A stretch of 53,222 bases of DNA, taken from NCBI GenBank assembly GCA_016776875.1, contig JADHSN010000001.1, forward strand, positions 1 through 53,222. Reading direction: 5' to 3'. This document shows positions 7,480 through 15,629 of this stretch, piece by piece. This stretch comes from Gammaproteobacteria bacterium. Lineage in GTDB: Bacteria > Pseudomonadota > Gammaproteobacteria > Arenicellales > UBA868. Both the position numbers and the translations under genes were made by a program. The notes under the pieces were generated by a model. It saw only the letters and a list, made by a program, of their open reading frames with translations. It made no database searches and was not told the origin of the DNA. Numbering within the stretch: the stretch's first letter is position 1; each line of letters begins with the position of its first letter.

Positions 7480-9230
7480 TGTTCGTACTGACGGGTACCG
7501 GCATCGGTCGGGGGATTGCAATCGGCCGCGCCCTCATATGGGATCGATCCCGTAGTGCAATTCCCAACTACCGCCTTCAGAAAAACGAGATAAACCAGGA
7601 GATCAGCCGGTTCAGTCACGCAATTGCGCTAGTACGCAGTGAACTCAAACATGTCCAGGATAACTTACCTGACTCAGCGCCTCCGGAAACAGCCGCGTTT
7701 ATTGATGTGCATCTGATGATGTTAGATGATCCAGTACTGTCCGAACAACCCATCGCCTCCATTGCAGAACACCAGATTAATGCGGAATGGTCTCTACAGA
7801 ATCATTCGGATACTTTAATATCGTTCTTCGACAATATTTCAGACCCCTATCTTCGAACCAAAAGAGAGGATGTCGCCCAAGTCGTTGATCGCATCATGGA
7901 CATTCTGATCCGCTCCGACTCTGATGCTCACAAGCTAACCGATAGCGTTGATCAGGTGCTTAGTGATCAAATCATTGTTGCCCGAGATATCAGTCCTGCG
8001 GATGCCATCATGTTAAGACAGCGTCATTTATCCGCATTCGTTACCAGTTTAGGCGGACCGATCTCACATACCGCTATTCTCGCCCGAAGTCTCGCGATAC
8101 CGGCTATCGTCGGACTTCATGACGTGACCGGTTTAATCCGGAACAACGATTATCTAATCGTAGACGCGGCATCTGGCGCACTGATTGTCGCGCCTGATGA
8201 TGCGACACTCGAATTTTTCAAGTTAGCTCGGGAAAGTCAGCGACTAAGACAAAGTGAACTGTCTAAGCTTCGAAAAGTCCACCCCGTTACCGCAGATGGC
8301 CAGCCTATCAAACTGCTTGCGAATATCGAATTGCCAGAGGATTTGGACACTTTTAAAGATAGCGGCGCATCAGGAGTCGGTCTATACCGAACAGAATTTC
8401 TTTTCATGAATCGTGAAAATCTCCCAAGTGAGGATGAACAATACAAGGCTTATTGCCATATCCTTCAGTCTGTTGAGGATATCGTCACGATCCGCACATT
8501 GGATCTTGGCGCCGATAAGCAAGTCGATGGCGGGCGTAAAGAACCTAAAGTGGGTATGACACCCGCGTTAGGGTTACGGGCGATACGACTGTGTCTTAGT
8601 GAGCCTTCACTGTTTAAGCCCCAACTAAGAGCCATTTTTCGAGCGGCTCAGTTTGGGCAGGCGCGCATCATGATTCCCATGTTGTCGAGCCTTCAGGAGC
8701 TCGAGCAGGCACTTGCGATCATCCGCGAAGTCTGTGGCGAGCTTGAACGTGACGGTTTATCCTTTAACGCTAATTTACCTATCGGAGGCATGATTGAAGT
8801 GCCTGCAGCCGCCATTTCAGCGGATCTGTTCGCAAGCAAGCTGGATTTCCTGTCCATCGGTACAAACGATCTGATTCAATACACCTTAGCCATTGATCGC
8901 GTCGATGACACTGTGAATTATCTATATGATCCGTTGCATCCTTCAGTCCTTCGCCTCATTCAGAATGTAATTCGTGCAGGTGAGGATGCCCAAATTCCGG
9001 TCGCCATGTGTGGGGAGATGGCTGGCGATCCAAATTTCACCCGCCTACTGCTGGGGTTAGGTCTGCGAGAATTCAGCATGGAGCCCTCTCAACTCCTCGA
9101 GATTCGACAACAGGTGCTGACCAGCTGCACAGCTGATCTTGTTGAATTAGCCGGTCAGATTCTGAACTCTTCTGATAGTCATACGTCGCATCGACTCTTG
9201 GATACACTTAACACAGGGTCAGGCGAATGA
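7479..9230 (+). CDS. ptsI: phosphoenolpyruvate-protein phosphotransferase (PTS enzyme I)
   Basis: Enzyme I uses phosphoenolpyruvate to phosphorylate HPr. The 583 residues have the N-terminal HPr-binding and swivel domain with active-site H197 in GGPISHTAILARS, followed by the PEP-binding barrel with GLYRTEFLFM, RTLDLGADK, GTNDLIQYTLAIDR and the catalytic cysteine in AMCGEMAGD. There is no N-terminal GAF domain, so it is a PtsI-type rather than PtsP (EI-Ntr) enzyme by architecture, even though the only EIIA nearby is PtsN. Its stop overlaps the next start (ATGA). Confidence 0.94.
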   Translation: MFVLTGTGIGRGIAIGRALIWDRSRSAIPNYRLQKNEINQEISRFSHAIALVRSELKHVQDNLPDSAPPETAAFIDVHLMMLDDPVLSEQPIASIAEHQINAEWSLQNHSDTLISFFDNISDPYLRTKREDVAQVVDRIMDILIRSDSDAHKLTDSVDQVLSDQIIVARDISPADAIMLRQRHLSAFVTSLGGPISHTAILARSLAIPAIVGLHDVTGLIRNNDYLIVDAASGALIVAPDDATLEFFKLARESQRLRQSELSKLRKVHPVTADGQPIKLLANIELPEDLDTFKDSGASGVGLYRTEFLFMNRENLPSEDEQYKAYCHILQSVEDIVTIRTLDLGADKQVDGGRKEPKVGMTPALGLRAIRLCLSEPSLFKPQLRAIFRAAQFGQARIMIPMLSSLQELEQALAIIREVCGELERDGLSFNANLPIGGMIEVPAAAISADLFASKLDFLSIGTNDLIQYTLAIDRVDDTVNYLYDPLHPSVLRLIQNVIRAGEDAQIPVAMCGEMAGDPNFTRLLLGLGLREFSMEPSQLLEIRQQVLTSCTADLVELAGQILNSSDSHTSHRLLDTLNTGSGE

Positions 9231-9535
9231 GCGGCTGCGCTTCTGCGGAACCTTTTGCCCTTCAAGTGCTAGGCGAAAGCATGGCGCCAGAATTCATTGA
9301 AGGATGTGTCGTTATCGTCGATCCGGGCGCCCCGATTCGTGACGGCGCCTTTGTCGTTGCCGAACATGGGAATGGCGTAATCTTAAGACAACTGGTTATT
9401 GAAAATAATGAGTGGTCGCTCCAAGCGCTGCAAGAAGGTTGCCCCCGCATAAGGATTGGAAGCGCAAACTTGATTCGTGGTGTGGTCACCCAGCGGTCGG
9501 GTCGAAAACGAAGCGAGCGAAAATCTTATCTTTAA
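9227..9535 (+). CDS. small S24/LexA-fold protein, probably not a protease
   Basis: A 102-residue protein resembling the C-terminal S24 domain of LexA-like repressors: LQVLGESMAPEFIEGCVVIVDPGAPIRDGAFVVAEHGNGVILRQL. The nucleophile-type serine is kept in GESM (residue about 18), but the lysine normally found in the TVKR-type strand is replaced at the matching place (VILRQ), so self-cleavage looks unlikely. There is no DNA-binding domain. It is coupled by ATGA overlap to enzyme I and ends four bases into the convergent response-regulator gene. Function is unknown; a binding or scaffolding role in the PTS relay is a guess. Confidence 0.6.
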   Translation: MSGCASAEPFALQVLGESMAPEFIEGCVVIVDPGAPIRDGAFVVAEHGNGVILRQLVIENNEWSLQALQEGCPRIRIGSANLIRGVVTQRSGRKRSERKSYL

Positions 9536-10197
9536 GTCTGCTCACGCACCTCCCGTTTGCAAACGCCCTTCTCAACAGCCATTACAGCGGCCTCTACCCT
9601 CGAATGCACGCTTAATTTTCTAAGAATTGCCTTAACATGAAGTTTGACCGTTCCATCTGAGATATTAAGATTTCGGGCAATAACCTTATTGCTTTGCCCC
9701 TCGGAAAGGTGGCAAAGAATTTCATGTTCTCTCGGTGTCAGACTACTAAACGGGGCAAAATCATCTTTTCGTTCTCGGCGCTCGCCATATCGCACAAGGT
9801 CAGCAAGCACACTGGTTAGGGCTGGAGCAACAACAATTTTCCCGCCAACTATTTCCTGGAGCGCCACGATCAATTCATCCGGCTCCATATCTTTCAACAG
9901 GTAACCTCGAGCGCCATTTCGAAGTGACTCAGCAAGATCACCCTCATCGGCACTTGTCGTCAACATCACAACCGGTATCTCAAGACCCTCGTCAAGCATC
10001 TGGCGCAACACCCCGAGCCCGCTTAGGTCCGGCATCCGTAGGTCAAGCAGCACCACGTCGGGTTGATGCGCATAGGCAAGCTTGAGGCCCTCCTGTCCAT
10101 CTGCAGCGGAACCCACAACTGTTATGCCTCTACGCTCTAATAATCCCTGCAAGCCCGAACGAAATAATGCATGATCGTCAACAATAAGAATTCGCAA
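9532..10197 (-). CDS. NarL/FixJ-family response regulator
   Basis: A 221-residue two-component regulator. The receiver domain (about 1-120) has acidic residues D7-D8, phospho-acceptor D52 in VLLDLRMPD, the T/S switch in VVMLTTSADE and lysine in LLKDMEPDE. The output is a LuxR-type helix-turn-helix (about 148-210: LTPREHEILCHLSEGQSNKVIAR, ISDGTVKLHVKAILRKL). Translation most likely starts at a TTG, since AGGAG lies seven bases upstream and the family sequence begins exactly there (RILIVDDH). It is 10 bases downstream of its partner kinase and co-directional with the dsr operon. Target genes are unknown; redox or sulfur genes are plausible by position only. Confidence 0.9.
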   Translation of the reverse strand: MRILIVDDHALFRSGLQGLLERRGITVVGSAADGQEGLKLAYAHQPDVVLLDLRMPDLSGLGVLRQMLDEGLEIPVVMLTTSADEGDLAESLRNGARGYLLKDMEPDELIVALQEIVGGKIVVAPALTSVLADLVRYGERRERKDDFAPFSSLTPREHEILCHLSEGQSNKVIARNLNISDGTVKLHVKAILRKLSVHSRVEAAVMAVEKGVCKREVREQT

Positions 10198-10207
10198 CCG
10201 TGTTCTC

Positions 10208-11275
10208 CTAGAGTGAGCTATCGCTAGCGTCCTTTAAGTCAAGTTCGAATAGTACTCGCGTACCTTCACCGGCTTCACTTTCGATCGTAAGATTAGCGCC
10301 AATCGAATTTGCCCGCTCTTTCATGATCGATAATCCAAAGTGATTATCATCTGTTGGATCATGATTAAGCATTCCCTCTCCATCATCCTCAATGATAATG
10401 CGGAATTGATTCTTAGCGGGTTCATTGAGCAACAATCGAACCATATTGGCGCGACTGTGCTTGCGCACATTAGCAAGAGACTCCTGAACAATGCGCAAAA
10501 TCTGGGTCTCCTCTTCAGGCGAGAATTTTGGCTCTTTTGACTGAGTTTGAAGCACAATCTCCATATCCGTTTCTTTTCGAAATCGCGACATTAAACGCCT
10601 GATACCCGGCACAAGCCCTTTGCCACTCAGCGGCGCTCGAAAATGGGTAATCAATTCCCGTAACTCAACATTTGCCTCATCAATACTCACTTGGATTCGT
10701 TCCATCTCTTGCCATATCGCTTGCTCGCTATCCTGTCGCAGCGTGTCATCTAGAACCCGAATCTGAAATTTTAAACTTGCAAGGGTCTGCGCAAGTGAGT
10801 CATGGAGCTCATTTGCAAAATCTGCGCGCTGCGCTACCCGCTCTTGCTGTGATCTAAGCTCGAGATCCCGCTCTTGCGCTAGCTTGTCAAGCCACTCGGA
10901 CAATCGATTGATGTCGTTAACCAGATTTTCTAACTGATGCCCCTCTGGGCGCGGTAATCGCGCTGAAAAATCACCCTGCCTGATCTGGGAGGCCCAACGC
11001 TGAATCTCGACTAAGGGTGTCAAAGATCGTTTGGTTATTTTCAGAGCCAGCCCAAACACACTAGCAACGAGAACAAACAACGCAGCGGTGAGTATTTCCG
11101 GAATAAAAGCATAGTTTGCAGAGTCAAAAATCAGGAGTGCGCTCAGGACGAGCGAAACAACGGCAAGAATCCCAATTAAGGCAAACCACCAAAACAACCC
11201 GTCCCGCAGTCCATATTCAAGACCGAAGTTTCTGCGATTTGGACGTCCGCTTGAACGATATTGTTTTGGAATCAT
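10208..11275 (-). CDS. NarX/DegS-type sensor histidine kinase
   Basis: A 355-residue membrane kinase. Two hydrophobic segments at about 29-50 and 58-80 are separated by only a few residues, so there is essentially no periplasmic sensor domain. A HAMP-like region (80-133, containing LTPLVEIQRWASQIRQGDFSARL) is followed by a HisKA_3 dimerisation helix with phospho-histidine H158 in ANELHDSLAQTLASLK, then an ATPase domain with N-box VRKHSRA, DDGEGM and FGLSIMKERA. This is the NarX/NarQ-like class that pairs with NarL-type regulators, consistent with the gene just downstream. With no obvious ligand domain, sensing could be through the membrane, a quinone or a partner protein. Confidence 0.9.
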   Translation of the reverse strand: MIPKQYRSSGRPNRRNFGLEYGLRDGLFWWFALIGILAVVSLVLSALLIFDSANYAFIPEILTAALFVLVASVFGLALKITKRSLTPLVEIQRWASQIRQGDFSARLPRPEGHQLENLVNDINRLSEWLDKLAQERDLELRSQQERVAQRADFANELHDSLAQTLASLKFQIRVLDDTLRQDSEQAIWQEMERIQVSIDEANVELRELITHFRAPLSGKGLVPGIRRLMSRFRKETDMEIVLQTQSKEPKFSPEEETQILRIVQESLANVRKHSRANMVRLLLNEPAKNQFRIIIEDDGEGMLNHDPTDDNHFGLSIMKERANSIGANLTIESEAGEGTRVLFELDLKDASDSSL

Positions 11276-11415
11276 CGTAAAACGCTTCGAATATTACCCT
11301 ACCATCGCTACTTTTTAGGAATCATATGAGACTCAAGTGATAGCCTGAGATGAGTTTTTTTAACATAAAAAGAGTATCGGTTTCACCAGCGCTTCAAACA
11401 AACTTGATACAAGGC

Positions 11416-11745
11416 CTAGGATTCGGCCGTTTCAGGTGGAGAAAAATGGGGGTCATTGGGATTCAAGAAAATAAACTGTGATGCTTGCTCTCCTTCTGGT
11501 GTATCAAAATCGAGAATCGCCCCGTTTAAAAGATCCAAACTGGTCGGCGCAATGGCGACTTGAATACCATGTTGGTTCGAAACGGTATCGTTGTCACTTG
11601 CATCATCGAAACCCATCGCATATTCGATAGAGCCATCTGGCCCTCTTTTCGCAGCGATTCGAAGTGCTGTCGTCACTTGGGCATCTAGCGAGTCAATCGA
11701 AATTTTTATCTGCTCTGCAGCCTGTTCTGTTATGCGCAGCAACAT
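11416..11745 (-). CDS. dsrR: DsrR, cysteine-free IscA/HesB-like protein
   Basis: A 109-residue A-type carrier fold (LRITEQAAEQIKISI, LRIAAKRGPDG.IEYAMGFDD, then GIQVAIAPTSLDLLNGAILDFD and FIFLNPNDPHF) in which all three cysteines that bind iron-sulfur clusters in IscA are absent. This loss is the defining feature of DsrR, encoded after dsrN in Allochromatium vinosum and needed for full dsr function, apparently at a post-transcriptional level. The gene is 42 bases downstream of dsrN with a good AGGAG. DsrS, which follows DsrR in A. vinosum, is not here; a probable dsrS lies at 29543-30655. Confidence 0.85.
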   Translation of the reverse strand: MLLRITEQAAEQIKISIDSLDAQVTTALRIAAKRGPDGSIEYAMGFDDASDNDTVSNQHGIQVAIAPTSLDLLNGAILDFDTPEGEQASQFIFLNPNDPHFSPPETAES

Positions 11746-11787
11746 ATCGCTTCTCCTAAAGTCGGCGCTCAGGGCGCTGATAGTTAA

Positions 11788-13185
11788 TTACTTGCGATGT
11801 TCGTGAACAAAATCCACGAAAGCGTCAACCCAGGGATTGGCTTGCACATGACGCTGATGCGCATAACCCGCCAATAAATTATGAATATGAATGCCATCGC
11901 GCGAGCCATCAAGTCCGTGACCCCGTTCAACGGTGAAAGCCGTAGACCAATTGGCATCAACGGGTTCTAGTAATGAATGATGAAATTCATGGGCCGGAAT
12001 CAGAGATCTTGCGTTTTCTCCGGTAGCAGTCCACGGATGATCTGATCGTATGCGAAGTTGCATATATCCTCGACCGACGGGACGGTTAAGCACTTTTGTA
12101 TGAGCAGGAATAACGCCAACCATCGGCCCGCTCTGATCACGCCAACTAATCGAACAACTCAAGTACATCAGCCCGCCACACTCCGCGTATGCAGGACCCC
12201 CAGACTCAATAAACATCTTTATCTCGGAACGCATTGTCTTATTTGCAGCTAAGTCCTCGATGAAACACTCCGGAAATCCACCGCCAATAAAGATCCCGTC
12301 AACGTCCGGCAGGTACTGATCGGAAAGTGTATCGAACGGGACGAGCTCTGCCCCCGCACTTTCAAACGCAGCCATGTCATCAGGGTAGTAAAAGCCAAAT
12401 GCCCGATCGCGTGCGATACCAATCTTGAGGGAACGAGCAGTTAACCGTCGTACGGTGAGATCGTCACTATTACTTTTCAAGACAGGATTCGGATCCGGGC
12501 CGATCTCAGCTGATGTCAATTCGAGCAACTGATCCAGATCGACCGATTTCTCGATCACATCACTGATTTGGTCTATTTTTACGGTTGCCTCAGATGCCTC
12601 ATTTTCTGGAACAAGACCAAGATGTCGCTCATCAATACTGAGGACTGGATCACGACCGATTACACCAATCACAGGCAGACTGGTGTATCTCTCAATTGCC
12701 GCCCTGAGCTTGCCTTCCTGGCGGGGACTGGCAACCCGATTCAAAATTACGCCCACAATTTTCACCTCCGGATCAAAACTAACATAGCCCTTCAACAGAG
12801 GCGCGATCCCTCGCGTGATACCCACCACATCAATCACCAAAACGACCGGTACATTTAATTTTGAAACTAACGCGGCATTGCAATCTGAACCTTCAACATC
12901 CAGGCCATCATAAAGACCTTTATTCCCCTCAATAATCGTGACATCGGTATTGCGGCGATGCAAATCAAAACACGTCTTGATTTCCTCATGACCCATTGTA
13001 AAAAAATCAAGATTCCAGCACTCGCGGTCACTCGCGTGATGCAGCCATTTGGGATCAATGTAATCCGGCCCTTTTTTGAAAGTAGCAACCCGCAGGCCGC
13101 GCCGCCTTAATGCCCGGGCAATCCCGATGCTGACAACCGTCTTTCCCGAGGACTTGTGAGCGGCTGAGATATAAAACTGTTTCAC
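11788..13185 (-). CDS. dsrN: DsrN, sirohaem amidase (cobyrinate a,c-diamide synthase family)
   Basis: DsrN amidates sirohaem to the sirohaem amide used by DsrAB. The 465 residues show the CobB/CbiA layout: an N-terminal ATP-binding DTBS-like domain with SAAHKSSGKTVVSIGIARAL and KGPDYIDP, and a C-terminal glutamine amidotransferase domain with GGGFPECF and the nucleophile cysteine in YAECGGLMYLS, plus HEFHHS near the end. The GTG start precedes the family sequence MKQFYISAAHKSSG directly; no clear Shine-Dalgarno is seen. Position between dsrP and dsrR makes DsrN far more likely than a cobalamin enzyme, and no other cobalamin genes are in view. Confidence 0.92.
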   Translation of the reverse strand: MKQFYISAAHKSSGKTVVSIGIARALRRRGLRVATFKKGPDYIDPKWLHHASDRECWNLDFFTMGHEEIKTCFDLHRRNTDVTIIEGNKGLYDGLDVEGSDCNAALVSKLNVPVVLVIDVVGITRGIAPLLKGYVSFDPEVKIVGVILNRVASPRQEGKLRAAIERYTSLPVIGVIGRDPVLSIDERHLGLVPENEASEATVKIDQISDVIEKSVDLDQLLELTSAEIGPDPNPVLKSNSDDLTVRRLTARSLKIGIARDRAFGFYYPDDMAAFESAGAELVPFDTLSDQYLPDVDGIFIGGGFPECFIEDLAANKTMRSEIKMFIESGGPAYAECGGLMYLSCSISWRDQSGPMVGVIPAHTKVLNRPVGRGYMQLRIRSDHPWTATGENARSLIPAHEFHHSLLEPVDANWSTAFTVERGHGLDGSRDGIHIHNLLAGYAHQRHVQANPWVDAFVDFVHEHRK

Positions 13186-13236
13186 TGTAAAAAACGCCGC
13201 GAACCAATATGAAGGTTCAACAATTAGCGGAATCGC

Positions 13237-14427
13237 TTAGGAGGATGGGCCGCTATCAAAGGCAGCCGTCGGCAAAAATGCCAGGACCCGCGTCCCTATC
13301 AGATACGTCAGTAACGCTAACCCTACGCCACCCATACCTAAGCCAAACTCGGCCAAAGACGGATGATATTCGGCAGTAACCCCGTCAAAAAATCCGCTTG
13401 TTTCTGTAAATCCGGGCACGATATCAATCGGAAATACCTGTCCGCCAATGATCAAAACATATAATTGGCAAAAAGCGCCCACGAGTACCAACGAAGCCGC
13501 CACAATGGTGGGCACCAACGTGCTGCATCGGCGCTGCATAAGCATGACGGCGGGCAATATGGTGCCTAGAAGAATTTGACCTATCCAGAACAACATTGAA
13601 TAGATCCCGCCTTCGAGCAGGATAAAGCGCTCCACGGAATAATGTTCCGCCCCGTAGAGGCGGGTCAGATGATCAACTACCACAAAAAAAGCAACGGCGA
13701 TAATGAAATATGCGAGCAATCGGCGCAGATTTAACATCAATTCGGTTGGAAGACCATCTCCTCTAATGCTAAAAATCAGGGCGCTTAAAATTAAGGTCAG
13801 GGCCGTTCCAAACGATAGAGACATCGCGATAAACATGGGCGCAAGCACTGCACTATCGAACGCTTCGCGCGCCGCTAAAAAAGCAAAAATAGAACCCGTA
13901 CCTGTTGTGAGCATCAAACGCCAGGCAAATGCGGTAGTCCCTACCCGACCCACAAAACGATTCATCCGGGGTTCAAACATCATCCAGAGATACACCACCA
14001 CCAAGACGATAAATCCGGTATAGAGAAAAATATTCCAGGCAAAAATAGACCTGAAGTTGTAATGCGTCATGGCCACAATCAGTCGATCAGGCCGACCCAG
14101 ATCAAGCACCAGCACTGTGAGGCCACCTACTAATAAAGTAATCGCCATCAAAGCGGACAACCTTGACAAAGGTTTATAGGTTTCCCTGCCGAAGACGGAC
14201 GCGATCGACGCCGCGTTTAATGCCCCAGATGCCGACACAATTAAGAAAACCGCGAAAACATGCGGGACGCCCCACACTACGCGATTATTCATACCGGTCA
14301 CCCAGTGACCCGCGCTCTCCATATGATGAGCAGACGCAAGACCCGCCACGACAAACGCAGTCGCGATCGCCACGACCGACCAAAACGGGGTCGAGGATGG
14401 CATATGTTGAAAAGTAGGCGTCCTCAT
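13237..14427 (-). CDS. dsrP: DsrP, NrfD-type integral membrane subunit
   Basis: DsrP is the quinone-interacting membrane subunit of the DsrMKJOP complex. The 396-residue protein is almost entirely hydrophobic, with about ten membrane spans, and has NrfD-family features such as GVPHVFAVFLIVSASGALNAASI and LSRLSALMAITLLVGGLTVLVLDLGRPDR near the N-terminus. It begins 10 bases after dsrO, which is a ferredoxin-like partner as in other NrfC/NrfD pairs. Length is normal for the family. Confidence 0.93.
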   Translation of the reverse strand: MRTPTFQHMPSSTPFWSVVAIATAFVVAGLASAHHMESAGHWVTGMNNRVVWGVPHVFAVFLIVSASGALNAASIASVFGRETYKPLSRLSALMAITLLVGGLTVLVLDLGRPDRLIVAMTHYNFRSIFAWNIFLYTGFIVLVVVYLWMMFEPRMNRFVGRVGTTAFAWRLMLTTGTGSIFAFLAAREAFDSAVLAPMFIAMSLSFGTALTLILSALIFSIRGDGLPTELMLNLRRLLAYFIIAVAFFVVVDHLTRLYGAEHYSVERFILLEGGIYSMLFWIGQILLGTILPAVMLMQRRCSTLVPTIVAASLVLVGAFCQLYVLIIGGQVFPIDIVPGFTETSGFFDGVTAEYHPSLAEFGLGMGGVGLALLTYLIGTRVLAFLPTAAFDSGPSS

Positions 14428-14437
14428 GAGATTGCAG

Positions 14438-15205
14438 TCAAAAGCTCGTGTAACGCACGCCCGTATTAAGTTTTAGATCAGGACGTAACTCCCGAGTCGC
14501 TGTTTTACTGCTCAACGAAGCCAGAGGTCCTGCGGCATCTTCGAGATCGCCAAATACCAAAGCGTCATGGCCCGCGGCACGACAGGCCTCAACGCAAGCC
14601 GGCTGTTGATCCTCGTCAACCCGGTGCACACACAGCGTACAACTCTCGACGGTGCCCTTCCCACGCGGTGAATGCGTCTTTTGACCCGTCAAATCTTCAT
14701 GGATAAATGATCGAGCCTGAAAAGGACACGCCATCATGCAGTAGCGACACCCGATACAAATATGCTTATCAACTAAGACAATCCCGTCTGCTCGACGAAA
14801 GGATGCGCCCGTTGGACAGACATCGACACAAGGCGGATCCTCACAGTGTTGGCAAAGAATGGGGATGGACAATTCGTGACCGGTCTGCTCATCTTTTAAG
14901 TCAACCTTTCGGATCCACTGTGCATCGGTCTCGGGACGACCATGACCGGAAAGGCCGTGTTCACTATTGCAAGCGGATACACACTCATCACATCCACTCT
15001 CACACTTGGCCGTGTCGACCAAAAGACCCCACCGCTTATCATTGCTCGGAGGACTATCCTCACTGTTCGCCATTGCGAGTTCGACGAGACGCACGCCCGG
15101 GGCAAGCGCCATCAGCGAAACCCCGGCCGCAGCCTGGGTAAAAAAAGTTCGACGGTGTTGAGCGAGTGCGGCGCTTTCGTCTTTTTTCATCGGTTTACAC
15201 GACAT
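14438..15205 (-). CDS. dsrO: DsrO, periplasmic iron-sulfur protein with Tat signal
   Basis: DsrO is the periplasmic [4Fe-4S] subunit of DsrMKJOP. From the ATG at 15205 it has 255 residues; longer in-frame starts overlap dsrJ and lack family similarity. A twin-arginine signal (HRRTFFTQAAAG, arginines 18-19) is followed by cysteine clusters CESGCDECVSAC, CQHCEDPPCVDVCP and CIGCRYCMMACPFQ, with a further group CTLCVHR...CVEAC, the arrangement expected for multiple cubane clusters in NrfC-like proteins. It sits between dsrJ and dsrP in canonical order. AAGGA lies somewhat far (11 bases) from the chosen ATG, so a start a few codons downstream is possible. Confidence 0.92.
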   Translation of the reverse strand: MSCKPMKKDESAALAQHRRTFFTQAAAGVSLMALAPGVRLVELAMANSEDSPPSNDKRWGLLVDTAKCESGCDECVSACNSEHGLSGHGRPETDAQWIRKVDLKDEQTGHELSIPILCQHCEDPPCVDVCPTGASFRRADGIVLVDKHICIGCRYCMMACPFQARSFIHEDLTGQKTHSPRGKGTVESCTLCVHRVDEDQQPACVEACRAAGHDALVFGDLEDAAGPLASLSSKTATRELRPDLKLNTGVRYTSF

Positions 15206-15225
15206 GATGGCAATTGTCCTTCTTT

Positions 15226-15618
15226 CTAATCTGGGACCGTAGCATGACAGGTAAAACAATCAATCTTCACCGCGGCATAGGTATGACAGGTTTGACAGAA
15301 CTGTCCCTCGGCATTAATCGGTAAGAATTCTCCGTCAGTGCCTTTTGACGCATGGCAGTCAATACATCCGGCCAAACTATGCCGCGTCCCGCGAATCCCA
15401 TGATAAACCGTTTGGTCGCGCTGATGCTTGATAAATTCAAAATGATCCCGACGCATAATCTCTATCGGTTCAACGCACTGCGCACCACGCCCCATCGGTA
15501 CTTCCGGCGTGACAACATCCGCTACTGCGGTTCCGGTACTCGAGAGAAGAGTCAAAAAAAGCGCGATTAACCCCGCAATTGAATTACGGTCAAGATTAAT
15601 CACTGTCGTGCGCTTCAA
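15226..15618 (-). CDS. dsrJ: DsrJ, periplasmic trihaem cytochrome c
   Basis: A 130-residue exported or membrane-anchored cytochrome of the DsrMKJOP complex. A hydrophobic signal/anchor covers about residues 13-34. Three CxxCH haem sites are visible: CIDCH (85-89), CQTCH (108-112) and CFTCH (121-125). C48 lies in the region where the unusual His/Cys-ligated haem of A. vinosum DsrJ takes its cysteine ligand. The start is probably a TTG at 15618, 11 bases after the dsrL stop; no ATG is available upstream of the signal segment, and a GTG five codons later is the alternative. Confidence 0.92.
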   Translation of the reverse strand: MKRTTVINLDRNSIAGLIALFLTLLSSTGTAVADVVTPEVPMGRGAQCVEPIEIMRRDHFEFIKHQRDQTVYHGIRGTRHSLAGCIDCHASKGTDGEFLPINAEGQFCQTCHTYAAVKIDCFTCHATVPD

Positions 15619-15629
15619 TCACTCTGGAC

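Noticed and set aside
11315-11365. Possible terminator ACTCA ... TGAGT plus T-run between dsrR and the kinase gene
   Set aside because: Only five stem pairs with a long loop, and the T-run is on the strand with no upstream transcript. Not good evidence that the two-component genes are separate from dsr.
11788-13185. Cobalamin biosynthesis gene (cobB/cbiA) as the identity of this frame
   Set aside because: Family is the same, but position between dsrP and dsrR and lack of other cobalamin genes favour DsrN.
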